Source: Devosia neptuniae (GTDB lineage Bacteria; Pseudomonadota; Alphaproteobacteria; Rhizobiales; Devosiaceae). From it: a stretch of DNA of 64,000 nucleotides. Every line of letters starts with the position of its first letter. Within the stretch, counting starts at the first letter, position 1. A program made the position numbers and the translations under genes. The DNA is taken from assembly GCF_025452235.1 (NCBI RefSeq), contig NZ_CP104965.1, positions 1,364,001 to 1,428,000 of the forward strand, in the 5' to 3' direction. Below, one piece after another: positions 49,133 through 57,013 of this stretch. The notes beneath the pieces were generated by a model. That model searched no databases, was not told where the DNA came from, and saw only the letters and a program-made list of their open reading frames with translations.

Positions 49133-49345
49133 GACAAAAAGAACTCCCGTTCCTGGGGGCAAGAACGGGAGCGATAGACTGACTTGGTCAACTAAAAGGT
49201 TGGTTGGCAGCCGAACGTCATGGTTTGGGGGCTCGTTCGGTCCGGCTGCCAACCACTGGAGGCAATGCTGAGAACCTGACCGCCCAATCTGGCGCTGTGA
49301 GGGAAAAACTGTGTTCGAAATTGGGTATTTTGTCTCCCCGCCATA
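49133..49345 (-). ncRNA. Candidate small RNA on the minus strand between DUF1223 and DUF2794 genes
   Basis: The 304-bp gap (49122-49425) has no convincing gene. On the minus strand it ends in a textbook terminator: CTCCCGTTC (49163-49171) and GAACGGGAG (49144-49152) pair over 9 bp, followed by TTCTTTTTG (49133-49143). Upstream is a second hairpin with 11-bp outer arms (49200-49212 and 49242-49255 region). A possible minus-strand promoter is TTGCGC, 17-nt spacer, ATCCTA near 49345-49370. No gene on that strand needs the terminator. RNA identity is unknown, and boundaries are approximate. Confidence 0.45.
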
Positions 49346-49425
49346 GGATTGGACATGCACCCTTGCGCGCAAAGGCAAATGCCGCAATCATGACACTGCG
49401 TTGACAAGCGGAGAGAGCGTTACCG

Positions 49426-49815
49426 GTGCAAGGCCGTACGCCGCATGACAAGACGGTTAGCCTGGCTCTGGTCCATTCCGGAGAGGCGCCTTCCAGTGTG
49501 CCTCAGGCCAAGGCCATGCCCATCGTGGCGTTCGATCGCCGCGAGCTGATGCTGATCCTGTCGGTCTATGGTCGCAAGGTGGCCTCAGGCGAGTGGCGCG
49601 ACTATGCCATGGACTTTTTGCGCGAGCGCGCCGTCTTCTCCATTTACGCCCGCGTCTCCGAACGCCCGCTGTTCATCGTCGAAAAATCGCCCAAGCTGCG
49701 CAATCGCCAGGGGCAATATTCGGTCACCAACCAGCAGGGCCGCATCCTCAAGCGCGGCCATGACCTCAGCCAGGTGCTGCGCGTGCTCGATCCGCAATTG
49801 GCGGTGGTGGGGTGA
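49426..49815 (+). CDS. DUF2794 family protein
   Basis: 129 residues. The core FDRRELMLILSVYGRKVASGEWRDYAMDFL, then AVFSIYARVSERPLFIVEKSPKLR and GRILKRGHDLSQVLRVLDP, is the DUF2794 signature, found widely in alphaproteobacteria with no known role. It is cytoplasmic by composition. The start is uncertain: the GTG at 49426 is the longest, and the ATG at 49516 (MPIVAFDRREL) is the shortest that keeps the domain. It overlaps the next gene by GTGA. Confidence 0.87.
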   Translation: MQGRTPHDKTVSLALVHSGEAPSSVPQAKAMPIVAFDRRELMLILSVYGRKVASGEWRDYAMDFLRERAVFSIYARVSERPLFIVEKSPKLRNRQGQYSVTNQQGRILKRGHDLSQVLRVLDPQLAVVG

Positions 49816-50282
49816 CACTGCGCATTCGCCGCGCCATTGCGGCCGATGTGCCCGCCATGAGCCAGGTGCTGACCGCCTCGATCACCGAACTCTGCGCCGC
49901 CGACCACGGCAAGAATGCCGGCGCCATTGCCGCCTGGACGCGCAATAAGAGCCAAGCGGGCGTCGCCGGCATGCTGGCCAATCCCGATCTCGAACTCTAC
50001 GTGGCCGAGCGCGACGGCGCGATCGTGGCCGTCGGCGCGGTAACGAAGGACGGCACAGTGGCGCTCAACTATGTCGCTCCCCAAGCGCGTTTTGCCGGCA
50101 TCAGCACAGCCCTGCTCGCCCGATTGGAACAGGCGCTCGTCGCGCTGGGCCATCGCGAAGGCCGGCTCGAAAGCACCAGCACAGCCCGCGCCTTCTATGA
50201 AAGCCGTGGCTGGCAAGCGGATGGCCCGCAAGCCAGCGGCCGAGTGGTCAACGGCTATCCCATGTGGAAAGTGTTGGTGTAG
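49812..50282 (+). CDS. GNAT-family N-acetyltransferase
   Basis: 156 residues from a GTG that overlaps the DUF2794 stop. It begins TLRIRRAIAADVPAMSQVL. The acetyl-CoA region is weak but readable, VALNYVAPQARFAGISTALLARLEQ, with the C-terminal ARAFYESRGWQ typical of the fold. The usual R-G-x-G-x-A is reduced to RFAGIST, which may affect cofactor binding. The substrate is unknown. Confidence 0.82.
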   Translation: MTLRIRRAIAADVPAMSQVLTASITELCAADHGKNAGAIAAWTRNKSQAGVAGMLANPDLELYVAERDGAIVAVGAVTKDGTVALNYVAPQARFAGISTALLARLEQALVALGHREGRLESTSTARAFYESRGWQADGPQASGRVVNGYPMWKVLV

Positions 50283-50303
50283 CTGGCGCCGCAGATCGCG
50301 GCT

Positions 50304-50909
50304 CTACAGCCGCCCAATCCATTCGTGCCCCGGATGCGCCCGCTCCAGCATCGCCTTCAGCCATGCCCGTTCCGCGATTTCCAGCTTCGGCACCGCGTTG
50401 GCAAAATCCGCCACGTCCTTATCCCGGGCCAGCTTTGCCTTGAATAGCAGGATAGCTGCAGGCTTGAGATAGGGCAGGCCATCCGGCGTCACCGCGACCA
50501 TCTCGGCCCGCGGTCGGGTGACGCCCGGGTCCCGTTTATAGACCCACATATCCGGCGTGCCCGGCTCGATCATCATATCGACCCGCCAGCGCTGCGCCGC
50601 CGGGTCCTGGCACCAGATCTGGAAAATATCCGCGGGCGGCTCCTGCCCATCGGGCAGATAGTCAACCATGCCGCTGCCGGTCGCATAGAATTCGAGGTCC
50701 GACAGGGCTTGTCGGAACAGGCTCACATCGCCGCGCAGCACGGTGAATTCGATATCCTCATGCTCGCGCGTCTCATGACCATGCCAGAGGTCCAGCGCCC
50801 AGCCGCCGACAATGCACCAGGGCCGCGACACGCCCGCAAGCCGCTGCGCCAGTTCGCGTGGGTGGAAGGGGCTCCAGGCATCATGGGCCAGAGTTTTTTG
50901 CGGCGTCAT
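50304..50909 (-). CDS. Nucleotidyltransferase-fold protein, aminoglycoside adenylyltransferase-like
   Basis: 201 residues. CIVGGWALDLWHGHETREHEDIEF (about 30-53) contains the GG and D/E-x-D/E positions of the pol-beta-type nucleotidyltransferase fold. The layout of GGWALD...G...R.H.DIE is that of the AadB/LinB-like group and related unclassified proteins. WRVDMMIEPG supplies the third acidic residue. Antibiotic modification is only one possibility. The ATG at 50909 is chosen because the upstream extension enters a repeat element. Confidence 0.78.
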   Translation of the reverse strand: MTPQKTLAHDAWSPFHPRELAQRLAGVSRPWCIVGGWALDLWHGHETREHEDIEFTVLRGDVSLFRQALSDLEFYATGSGMVDYLPDGQEPPADIFQIWCQDPAAQRWRVDMMIEPGTPDMWVYKRDPGVTRPRAEMVAVTPDGLPYLKPAAILLFKAKLARDKDVADFANAVPKLEIAERAWLKAMLERAHPGHEWIGRL

Positions 50910-50930
50910 CGATGCGTCCTGATTGTGAAA

Positions 50931-51023
50931 GACCTCCTGGTGAGCTTGTCGAACCACGAGGTCGGGCGAGTGGAGGCTTCTATGTCACGCCCTCGCCCTT
51001 CGACAAGCTCAGGATGAGGTCTA
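50931..51023. repeat. 93-bp palindromic element, AGCTTGTCGAA type, copy 1
   Basis: It starts GACCTCCTGG and ends GATGAGGTCTA. Inside, AGCTTGTCGAA and TTCGACAAGCT are perfect 11-nt inverted arms about 46 nt apart. It is near-identical in layout and sequence to 54992-55084. Its last three bases provide the stop codon of the neighbouring minus-strand ATPase gene. Confidence 0.82.
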
Positions 51024-51509
51024 GTGCTGCCGGCGGCCGGCCGCCGCGATCACAGCCAGTTCATCCGCTGTCGGTGGCTCGAAGCGCGCCAGCCAGCCCA
51101 GCAGGTCGCTCTCAGGGATGATAAAGGCATGCTCGGGCGCTTCGGCATTGCGCCGCGCCAGGCGAGCCAATAGCTCGTCACGCGGCACATCCATGAAATG
51201 GATTTTGGTCATGGCCCCCAACGCCGCCGCGCGGGCCGCAAAGTCCTCGCGCTCGACGCGGGCCCAGAAGCCGAAATCGAGGATCACGTCGATCCCCTTC
51301 TGCAGCGCCACACTGGCAACCCGCCACATCAGCACTTCGACCGCATCATGGCGCCGGTCGTGGTCGGGGTCGGCCACGTCGTCGCCGAACAGCTGGATGT
51401 GCCATTCGTCCGGCGTCAGCCGCAATGCACCCGTTTCGGCCTCCAGCTGCCTGGCCCTGGTGCTCTTGCCCGCACAGGGCAGGCCGACCATGAGGTGCAG
51501 GATGGTCAT
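51021..51509 (-). CDS. P-loop AAA-type kinase-like protein
   Basis: 162 residues. Walker A is MVGLPCAGKSTRARQLE (7-23), with RLTPDEWHIQLFG and VILDFGFWARVERED as the downstream acceptor and Walker B-like segments. ARRNAEAPEHAF is probably the lid arginine region. The layout matches the AAA_33/zeta-toxin-like small kinases that phosphorylate small molecules. No antitoxin gene is adjacent. The stop codon lies in the end of the repeat at 50931. Confidence 0.82.
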   Translation of the reverse strand: MTILHLMVGLPCAGKSTRARQLEAETGALRLTPDEWHIQLFGDDVADPDHDRRHDAVEVLMWRVASVALQKGIDVILDFGFWARVEREDFAARAAALGAMTKIHFMDVPRDELLARLARRNAEAPEHAFIIPESDLLGWLARFEPPTADELAVIAAAGRRQH

Positions 51510-51512
51510 CGG

Positions 51513-52010
51513 CTAGAGCGCCAGTTGCAGATGCACGATGTCGTGCCAGCGATCGAATTTGTAGCCGACGGCTTCGTAGCGCCCGACCCGGATAAAGCCG
51601 AACTTTTCGTGGATGGCGATGGAATTGGCGGTGTCGGCCGTGATCACCGCCAGCATCTGCTTGAAGCCAAAGGCCCTCGACTGCGCCAGAAGCTCGGTCA
51701 GCAGCAACTTGCCCAGCCCTTTGCCGGTCGCCGTGGGGTCGAGATAGATCGAATCCTCGCAGGTGAAGCGATAGGCGGCGCGGGGGCGATAGAAGCTGGC
51801 ATAGGCATAGCCGAGCACCTTGCCATCCTGTTCGGCCACCATCAGGGGGTGGCCCAGCGCGACCAGATGGGCGAATTTTTCCGCCATGGCCGCTTCGCCC
51901 GGTGCCTCGGTGTCAAAGGTGATCGCCGTGGTTTCCACATAGTGCCGGTAGATGGCGGTAATGGCGGGAATATCGGCCCAGGCGAAGGGACGCAGGATGG
52001 GGGTGGACAC
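51513..52010 (-). CDS. Phosphinothricin-type GNAT acetyltransferase
   Basis: 165 residues. ILRPFAWADIPAITAIYRHYVETTAITFDTEAP, GYAYASFYRPRAAYRFTCEDSIYLDP, GKGLGKLLLTELLAQ and FGFIRVGRYEAVGYKFDRWHD follow the Pat/Bar/MddA (YncA) pattern. Such enzymes N-acetylate phosphinothricin, methionine sulfone or sulfoximine. It starts next to the ATPase gene on the same strand. Confidence 0.9.
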   Translation of the reverse strand: MSTPILRPFAWADIPAITAIYRHYVETTAITFDTEAPGEAAMAEKFAHLVALGHPLMVAEQDGKVLGYAYASFYRPRAAYRFTCEDSIYLDPTATGKGLGKLLLTELLAQSRAFGFKQMLAVITADTANSIAIHEKFGFIRVGRYEAVGYKFDRWHDIVHLQLAL

Positions 52011-52024
52011 GGCTCATAACCCGG

Positions 52025-52062
52025 CAAAAGAAAAGGACCGCATCCCTTTTAGGATGCGGTCC
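52025..52062 (-). terminator. Rho-independent terminator after the BI-1 gene
   Basis: GGACCGCATCC (52035-52045) and GGATGCGGTCC (52052-52062) pair over 11 bp around 6 nt. On the minus strand the stem is followed by TTTTCTTTT. A second perfect 9-bp hairpin (52082-52105) lies between it and the gene. Confidence 0.88.
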
Positions 52063-52113
52063 GATCTGTCGTCCAACCAAATTCCTTGATCGTCCAATCA
52101 AGGAAGCTGGTGC

Positions 52114-52884
52114 TTACTCGCGATTGCCGAACAGGCGGAGCAGCATCAGGAACAGGTTGATGAAGTCGAGATAGAGGCTCAGCGCGCCCATGATAGCGCC
52201 CTTGGCCAGCACATCGGCGCCGTGCGACTCCGAATAGCCTTCCTTGATCTTCTGCGTGTCATAGGCGGTCAGGCCCACAAAGATCAGCACGCCGACCGCC
52301 GAGATGGCGAATTCGAGCATGGAGGACTGCATGAAGATATTGACCAGCGAAGCGATGATCAGGCCGATCAGGCCCATGAACAGGAAGCTGCCCATCTGGG
52401 TCAGGTCGCGCTTGGTGGTATAGCCGTAAAGGCTCATGGCACCAAAGGTCGCGGCGGTGATGAAGAACACCTTGGCGATCGAAGCGTCGGTATAGACCAG
52501 GAAGATCGAGCTGAGCGACACGCCCATAATGGCGGCAAAGGCCCAGAACACGGCCTGTGCGGCCGGCACCGAGAGCTTGTTGATGCCAAAGCTCAGCACC
52601 ATCACAAAGGCGAGCGGCGCGAGCATCACGACCCATTGCAGCGGGCTTGCATAGAGCAGGGCGCCCCACTGGGTGACATACTGGCCATTGGCCAGCTGGC
52701 CCACGGCGGCGTCCGGATTGGTGGTGATGGCGGCGGAAGCAGCGAACCAGGCAGCAAGCCCGGTCACAACCAGCCCGATACCCATGTAATTGTAGACGCG
52801 CAGCATGTAGCTGCGCAGGCCCTCGTCGATGGCCAAGGCCGAGCCGGCCCGCGCACCGAGGGTCTGACGGTCATATTCAGCCAT
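52114..52884 (-). CDS. Bax inhibitor-1/YccA-family membrane protein
   Basis: 256 residues with seven transmembrane segments after a cytoplasmic N-terminus (EYDRQTLGARAGSALAIDEGLRSYMLRVYNYM). Bacterial homologues such as YccA modulate FtsH or leak Ca2+. The last helix region (GALSLYLDFINLFLMLLRLFG) carries the family's conserved acidic residue. AAGGA precedes the ATG at 52884. It is divergent from thpR. Confidence 0.93.
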   Translation of the reverse strand: MAEYDRQTLGARAGSALAIDEGLRSYMLRVYNYMGIGLVVTGLAAWFAASAAITTNPDAAVGQLANGQYVTQWGALLYASPLQWVVMLAPLAFVMVLSFGINKLSVPAAQAVFWAFAAIMGVSLSSIFLVYTDASIAKVFFITAATFGAMSLYGYTTKRDLTQMGSFLFMGLIGLIIASLVNIFMQSSMLEFAISAVGVLIFVGLTAYDTQKIKEGYSESHGADVLAKGAIMGALSLYLDFINLFLMLLRLFGNRE

Positions 52885-53088
52885 AGTCGGTTTCCTTTCC
52901 CAATTGGTAGAGCGGTCCGTTGCACCGCCGGTGGGCGCATTGTTTCGCCACTTGACGCACAATATGGATGGGAGACCAGTCGTTTACAAGACCGAACGGG
53001 GCCCCGCGACGTTTGGACTGGCCCCATGACGCGCTTGTGTTAGGGTCAAACCACGAATCGCGTGACTGATCCACTAGAGGAGGAGCCC

Positions 53089-53628
53089 ATGCCCAGGCTC
53101 TTTACCGGCCTCGAAATCCCGGCCGATGTGGGATTTGCCCTCTCGCTCAAGCGGGGCGGGTTGACCGGGGCGCGCTGGATCGACCCCGAAAATTACCACA
53201 TCACGCTGCGCTTTATCGGCGATGTCGATCACCAGACCGCCAATGAGGTGGTCGATAGTCTCGATCGGCTCTCCAATTCGCTGCGCTTTTCCATCCGCCT
53301 GACGCATTTGGGGATTTTCGGCGGCGACAAGCCGCGCGCGCTCTATGCCGGGGTGGAGATGAACGAGGCGCTGACCCGCCTGCAGGCGGCGCAGGAGCGG
53401 GTATTGCAGCGGGCCGGCCTGCCGCCGGAAGGGCGCAAATTCGTGCCGCATGTGTCGCTGGCGCGCCTGCGCAATTCCAGCGCCGAAGATGTCGCCCGCT
53501 TCATGGCCGAGGCCGGGCGGTTCGAGCCGTTGAGCTTTCCGGTGGGCCGGTTCGTGCTTTATTCGAGCAAGGATTCGGTGGGGGGCGGCCCCTATGTGGT
53601 GGAGCAAAGTTATCCTTTGGCCGCTTAA
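53089..53628 (+). CDS. thpR: RNA 2',3'-cyclic phosphodiesterase
   Basis: A 2H-phosphoesterase (LigT/ThpR) that opens 2',3'-cyclic phosphates on RNA. The 179-residue protein has the two HxT/S motifs: HITLRFIGDV at about 42-51 and HVSLARL at about 125-131. A strong GAGGAGG lies before the ATG at 53089, which I prefer over in-frame upstream codons. Confidence 0.92.
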   Translation: MPRLFTGLEIPADVGFALSLKRGGLTGARWIDPENYHITLRFIGDVDHQTANEVVDSLDRLSNSLRFSIRLTHLGIFGGDKPRALYAGVEMNEALTRLQAAQERVLQRAGLPPEGRKFVPHVSLARLRNSSAEDVARFMAEAGRFEPLSFPVGRFVLYSSKDSVGGGPYVVEQSYPLAA

Positions 53629-53817
53629 GGTAACGCAAGTGTTAGCACATTGTTAACCGCGACGGCGCAAACCGGGGGCCATGATGGGCTATACGCCAAA
53701 ATGCCGCCGCGATTGGCTCGCATTTGAGACAAATCGGTTGGATGCGGCGGCGTTTGACACCTTGGTAACCATGTTGGGGCAAGTTGAAGCGGGCAAGCTC
53801 CTCCCAACCCGGATCTG

Positions 53818-54360
53818 ATGATGAGGAAGAAATTGGCAATGACGACGAAAACCGGTGGCCTGACGCTTGGGCTCGCGGTCGCCGCAATCATGGCTCTGGC
53901 CCCTGCCGCCCAAGCGCAGCAGGCGACCGAACTGGGGACTTTCAACGCCTGGACCGCCTGGCAGGCGACCGATGCTTCCGGCGTGATCTGCTATGTGTCG
54001 GCGACGCCGCAGAAAAGCGAGCCGGCCGGCGCCAATCGCGACCCGATCCATTTCATGATCATCCATCGCAAGGGCATGGGCACCAAGAACGAGGTGCAGA
54101 CGATCATCGGCTATCCCTATAATTCCACCAATGCCGGCGCGAGCGCGGCCATCGATGGCAAGACCTATCCCATGGTCACCGAAGGCTCGGCCGCCTGGCT
54201 CGCCTCGACCGGGGATGAAGCCGGGTTCGTGGCGGCCTTCAAGGCGGGCAGTAACCTCGTCATCAAGGGCACCAGCCAGCGCGGCACCAATACGACCGAC
54301 ACCTATTCGCTGTCCGGCGCCACCGCGGCCGTCAACGCCATCGACGCGGCTTGCAAGTAA
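53818..54360 (+). CDS. IalB-like secreted protein (invasion-associated locus B family), paralogue 1
   Basis: 180 residues. The signal peptide (LTLGLAVAAIMALAPAAQAQQ) is probably cleaved after AQA. The mature domain has FNAWTAWQATDASGVICYVSATPQKSEP, FMIIHRK and a C-terminal TYSLSGATAAVNAIDAAC. The single-cysteine pairs fit the family. Family members are periplasmic or surface proteins of unclear function. ATGs at 53818, 53821 and 53839 are all possible; 53839 has GAGGA upstream. Confidence 0.85.
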   Translation: MMRKKLAMTTKTGGLTLGLAVAAIMALAPAAQAQQATELGTFNAWTAWQATDASGVICYVSATPQKSEPAGANRDPIHFMIIHRKGMGTKNEVQTIIGYPYNSTNAGASAAIDGKTYPMVTEGSAAWLASTGDEAGFVAAFKAGSNLVIKGTSQRGTNTTDTYSLSGATAAVNAIDAACK

Positions 54361-54458
54361 CTTCGCTGCACGTAATTTGCCTTGCCCGGTTCGGGCGAAA
54401 CGCCATAATTCGGGGCGGGTCCAAAAGGGCTCGCCCCATTGCATATCCAGAGGCCAAG

Positions 54459-54959
54459 ATGACCAAACTCGCTGCCGCACTTGCTCTTGCCGCCATTGTG
54501 ATGCTGCCCCATGCAGCCATGGCGCAATCAGTGCGGCTCTTGGGCGAGCACCGGGCCTGGTCGAGCTATGCCGCCAATGACAGCGCGGGCGCAGTATGCT
54601 TTGCCATGACCAAGCCGACCAGCGTGCAGCCCGAGCCCGATGGCTATACCCAAAGCTATCTCTATATCACCAACCGGCCGGGCGAGAGTGTCGCCAATGA
54701 ATTCAACCTGGTTGCCGGCTTCTCCTTCCAGCCCGACAGCATGGCCACGGTGACCGTCAGCGGGCAGAGCTTTAATCTCTTCACCCAGAACGATGCGGCA
54801 TGGCTCGACGATGCCGCCCAGTCGGGGGCGCTCGCCAGCGCCATCCGCGCCGGGTCGAGCCTGACCGTGGAAGGCACCAGCGCTGCCGGCATCAAAGTGG
54901 TGCAGACCTTTTCGCTGTCCGGCGCGACCGCTGCATCGCAATCGGCGAGCAGCTGCTAG
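54459..54959 (+). CDS. IalB-like secreted protein, paralogue 2
   Basis: 166 residues. The signal peptide is LAAALALAAIVMLPHAAMAQ. The mature part aligns by eye with the gene just upstream: RAWSSYAANDSAGAVCFAMTKPTSVQPE, SYLYITNRPGE, AAWLDDAAQSGALASAIRAGSSLTVEGTS and TFSLSGATAAS. AGAGG lies 5 nt before the ATG at 54459. It is a tandem duplicate, diverged beyond simple recent copy. Confidence 0.85.
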   Translation: MTKLAAALALAAIVMLPHAAMAQSVRLLGEHRAWSSYAANDSAGAVCFAMTKPTSVQPEPDGYTQSYLYITNRPGESVANEFNLVAGFSFQPDSMATVTVSGQSFNLFTQNDAAWLDDAAQSGALASAIRAGSSLTVEGTSAAGIKVVQTFSLSGATAASQSASSC

Positions 54960-54991
54960 CAACGGCGCCGGGTGAGCGCCGCTGCCAAGAA

Positions 54992-55084
54992 GACCTCATG
55001 GTGAGCTTGTCGAACCACGAGGTCGAGCGAGTGGAGGCCGGTGTGCCACGCCCTCGTCCTTCGACAAGCTCAGGATGAGGTCTA
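54992..55084. repeat. 93-bp palindromic element, AGCTTGTCGAA type, copy 2
   Basis: Same length and orientation as 50931-51023, with a handful of substitutions. It has the same 11-nt inverted arms AGCTTGTCGAA and TTCGACAAGCT, starts GACCTCATGG and ends GATGAGGTCTA. It lies between the second ialB-like gene and rlmN. Confidence 0.82.
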
Positions 55085-55192
55085 CTGGGGTCCCTGCGCC
55101 GCAAGCAAAGCACCTCCCCGCCCCGTGACTTTGCCTAAAGCTGTCCTATATGCTATTGGCCCGCGCTTCCGTCACGTCTGGACCCCTTTGCC

Positions 55193-56401
55193 ATGAGCAT
55201 TGCGCTTAATCTCGATCACTCGTCTGCTATCCGCCCCGCTGCGGCGAGCCGGCCGTCGCTGATCGGCCTGAGCAAGCTGCAATTGGCCGAGGCGCTGACC
55301 ACGGCCGGCATCGCCGCCGACAAGGAAGCCCGCATGCGCGCGAGCCAGTTGTGGAACTGGCTCTATGTCAATGGCGTCACCGATTTCGAGCGCATGACCA
55401 ATGTGGCCAAGCCGGTGCGGCAGAAGCTGGCCGATACCTTTATTCTCGATCGCCCCGAGATCGCCTCCGAGCAGGTCTCGTCCGACGGCACCCGCAAATG
55501 GCTGTTCCGCTTCCGCGATCCGGCCAATCCGAACTATCCCCCGGTCGAAATCGAAACCGTCTATATCCCCGAGGAAGATCGCGGGACGCTCTGCGTCTCC
55601 TCGCAAGTGGGCTGTACGCTGACCTGCACCTTTTGCCATACCGGCACGCAGAAGCTGGTGCGCAATCTGACGGCGGGCGAAATCCTGGGCCAGATTCTGA
55701 TGGCCCGCGAACGCCTGGGTGATTTTCCCGGTGGTGTGCGCCCGGATGATGGGGGCCTGGTCCCTGGCGGGGAAAGCCGCGCCATCACCAATATCGTGAT
55801 GATGGGCATGGGCGAGCCGCTCTACAATTTCGACAATGTGAAGCAGGCGCTGCTGATCGCTTCGGCCGGTGACGGCATGAGCCTTTCCAAGCGCCGCATC
55901 ACTTTGTCCACGTCCGGCGTCGTGCCGTTCATCGAGCCGACCGGCCGCGAGATCGATGTCATGCTGGCCATTTCCCTGCATGCCGTGAATGACGATCTGC
56001 GCGACGTGCTGGTGCCGATCAACAAGAAATGGAAGATCGCCGAGCTGCTCGACGCCTGCCGCAATTATCCGGGCCTCAGCAACGCCCGCCGCATCACCTT
56101 CGAATATGTGATGCTGGACGGCATCAATGACAGCGATGCCGATGCGCGCGAACTGGTGCGGCTGCTGGCCGGGATTCCCGCCAAGATCAACCTCATCCCG
56201 TTCAATCCCTGGCCGGGCACCAATTACGGCTGCTCCCCCTCGAGCCGCATCGAGCGCTTTGCCGATATCGTCAACAAAGCCGGCTATGCCAGCCCCGTCC
56301 GCACCCCGCGCGGCCGCGACATCTTCGCCGCCTGCGGCCAGCTCAAGAGCGAAAGCGAACGCCTGAGCAAGAAAGACCGCGACGCGCTGGCTGGTGTCTA
56401 A
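55193..56401 (+). CDS. rlmN: Dual-specificity 23S rRNA/tRNA (adenine-C2)-methyltransferase RlmN
   Basis: A radical SAM enzyme methylating A2503 of 23S rRNA and A37 of tRNAs. The 402-residue protein has the cluster motif [11 protein letters not shown] with Cys141, Cys145 and Cys148. [17 protein letters not shown] and the C-terminal methyl-carrying cysteine in [10 protein letters not shown] are present. The ialB-rlmN adjacency is common in the order. Confidence 0.96.
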   Translation: MSIALNLDHSSAIRPAAASRPSLIGLSKLQLAEALTTAGIAADKEARMRASQLWNWLYVNGVTDFERMTNVAKPVRQKLADTFILDRPEIASEQVSSDGTRKWLFRFRDPANPNYPPVEIETVYIPEEDRGTLCVSSQVGCTLTCTFCHTGTQKLVRNLTAGEILGQILMARERLGDFPGGVRPDDGGLVPGGESRAITNIVMMGMGEPLYNFDNVKQALLIASAGDGMSLSKRRITLSTSGVVPFIEPTGREIDVMLAISLHAVNDDLRDVLVPINKKWKIAELLDACRNYPGLSNARRITFEYVMLDGINDSDADARELVRLLAGIPAKINLIPFNPWPGTNYGCSPSSRIERFADIVNKAGYASPVRTPRGRDIFAACGQLKSESERLSKKDRDALAGV

Positions 56402-56404
56402 CCC

Positions 56405-56824
56405 ATGAGCGTCGTCTGTCGCCGGATAACGGCCCCAGACGCGTCCCTCCTCACCAACATCGCCGCCGATGTGTTCGATGAACCCGTGCAGTCAGACCGG
56501 TTGGCGACCTATCTCGCCGCGCCGGGGCATCTGATGGTGCTGGCTTTTGATGGCGATCTGGTCGTCGGGCAATGCACGGGCGTGGTCCATTACCACCCGG
56601 ACAAGGTCACCGAGTTTTATGTCGATGAAGTGGGAACGAGCAGCGCCTATCTGCGGCAGGGCATTGCGACGGCCATGTTGACCGAACTGTTCGCCTGGGC
56701 GCGGGAGCTGGGGTGCAAGGAAGCCTGGCTGGGCACCGAACTCGACAATGAGGCAGCCAATGGCCTCTATCGCCGCTTTGATGGGGATGAGGACACGATC
56801 AAATATTACGAGTTCAAGCTCTGA
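56405..56824 (+). CDS. GNAT acetyltransferase, AAC(3)-I-like
   Basis: 139 residues. FYVDEVGTSSAYLRQGIATAMLTELFAWARELGCKEAWLGTELDNEAANGLYRRF follows the order of AAC(3)-I aminoglycoside acetyltransferases and their many environmental relatives. The acetyl-CoA loop is LRQGIAT. Resistance is not implied by this resemblance. It begins 3 nt after the rlmN stop. Confidence 0.83.
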   Translation: MSVVCRRITAPDASLLTNIAADVFDEPVQSDRLATYLAAPGHLMVLAFDGDLVVGQCTGVVHYHPDKVTEFYVDEVGTSSAYLRQGIATAMLTELFAWARELGCKEAWLGTELDNEAANGLYRRFDGDEDTIKYYEFKL

Positions 56825-56868
56825 ATGTCGCCGTTCTGACGCCGCCAATCCGCTCAATGCATCCAATT

Positions 56869-56960
56869 CCACGGTGTCATCCCCGCGAAAGCGGGGACCT
56901 CCGTTTGCGGTGGCCAAAGGGAAACAGAGGTTCCCGCTTTCGCGGGAATGACATCGTGGG
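56869..56960. repeat. REP-like palindromic element, GTCATCCCCGCGAAAGCGGG type, copy 2
   Basis: The left arm reads GGTGTCATCCCCGCGAAAGC and the right arm ends GCTTTCGCGGGAATGACATC, inverted to each other as in copy 1 (4757-4853). The CCTCCGTTT that follows the left arm is also shared. It lies in the gap between two convergent genes. Confidence 0.78.
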
Positions 56961-57013
56961 TGGTGAATGACACCGGGGCTTTGATGGTATCGGAGCATGG
57001 GTGAGGGGGCTTC

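Noticed and set aside
51021..51509. Zeta-toxin of a toxin-antitoxin pair
   Set aside because: P-loop layout is compatible, but there is no small antitoxin gene beside it and the family includes many metabolic kinases.
52900..52975. tRNA-like stretch (AATTGGTAGAGC as in a D-loop)
   Set aside because: No T-loop GGTTCGAAT-type sequence, no acceptor pairing and no anticodon stem found on either strand; it is the leader of the BI-1 gene.
50304..56824. Antibiotic-resistance island (nucleotidyltransferase, Pat-like and AAC(3)-like genes)
   Set aside because: These are common environmental enzyme families, spaced among housekeeping genes such as thpR and rlmN, without mobile-element genes.
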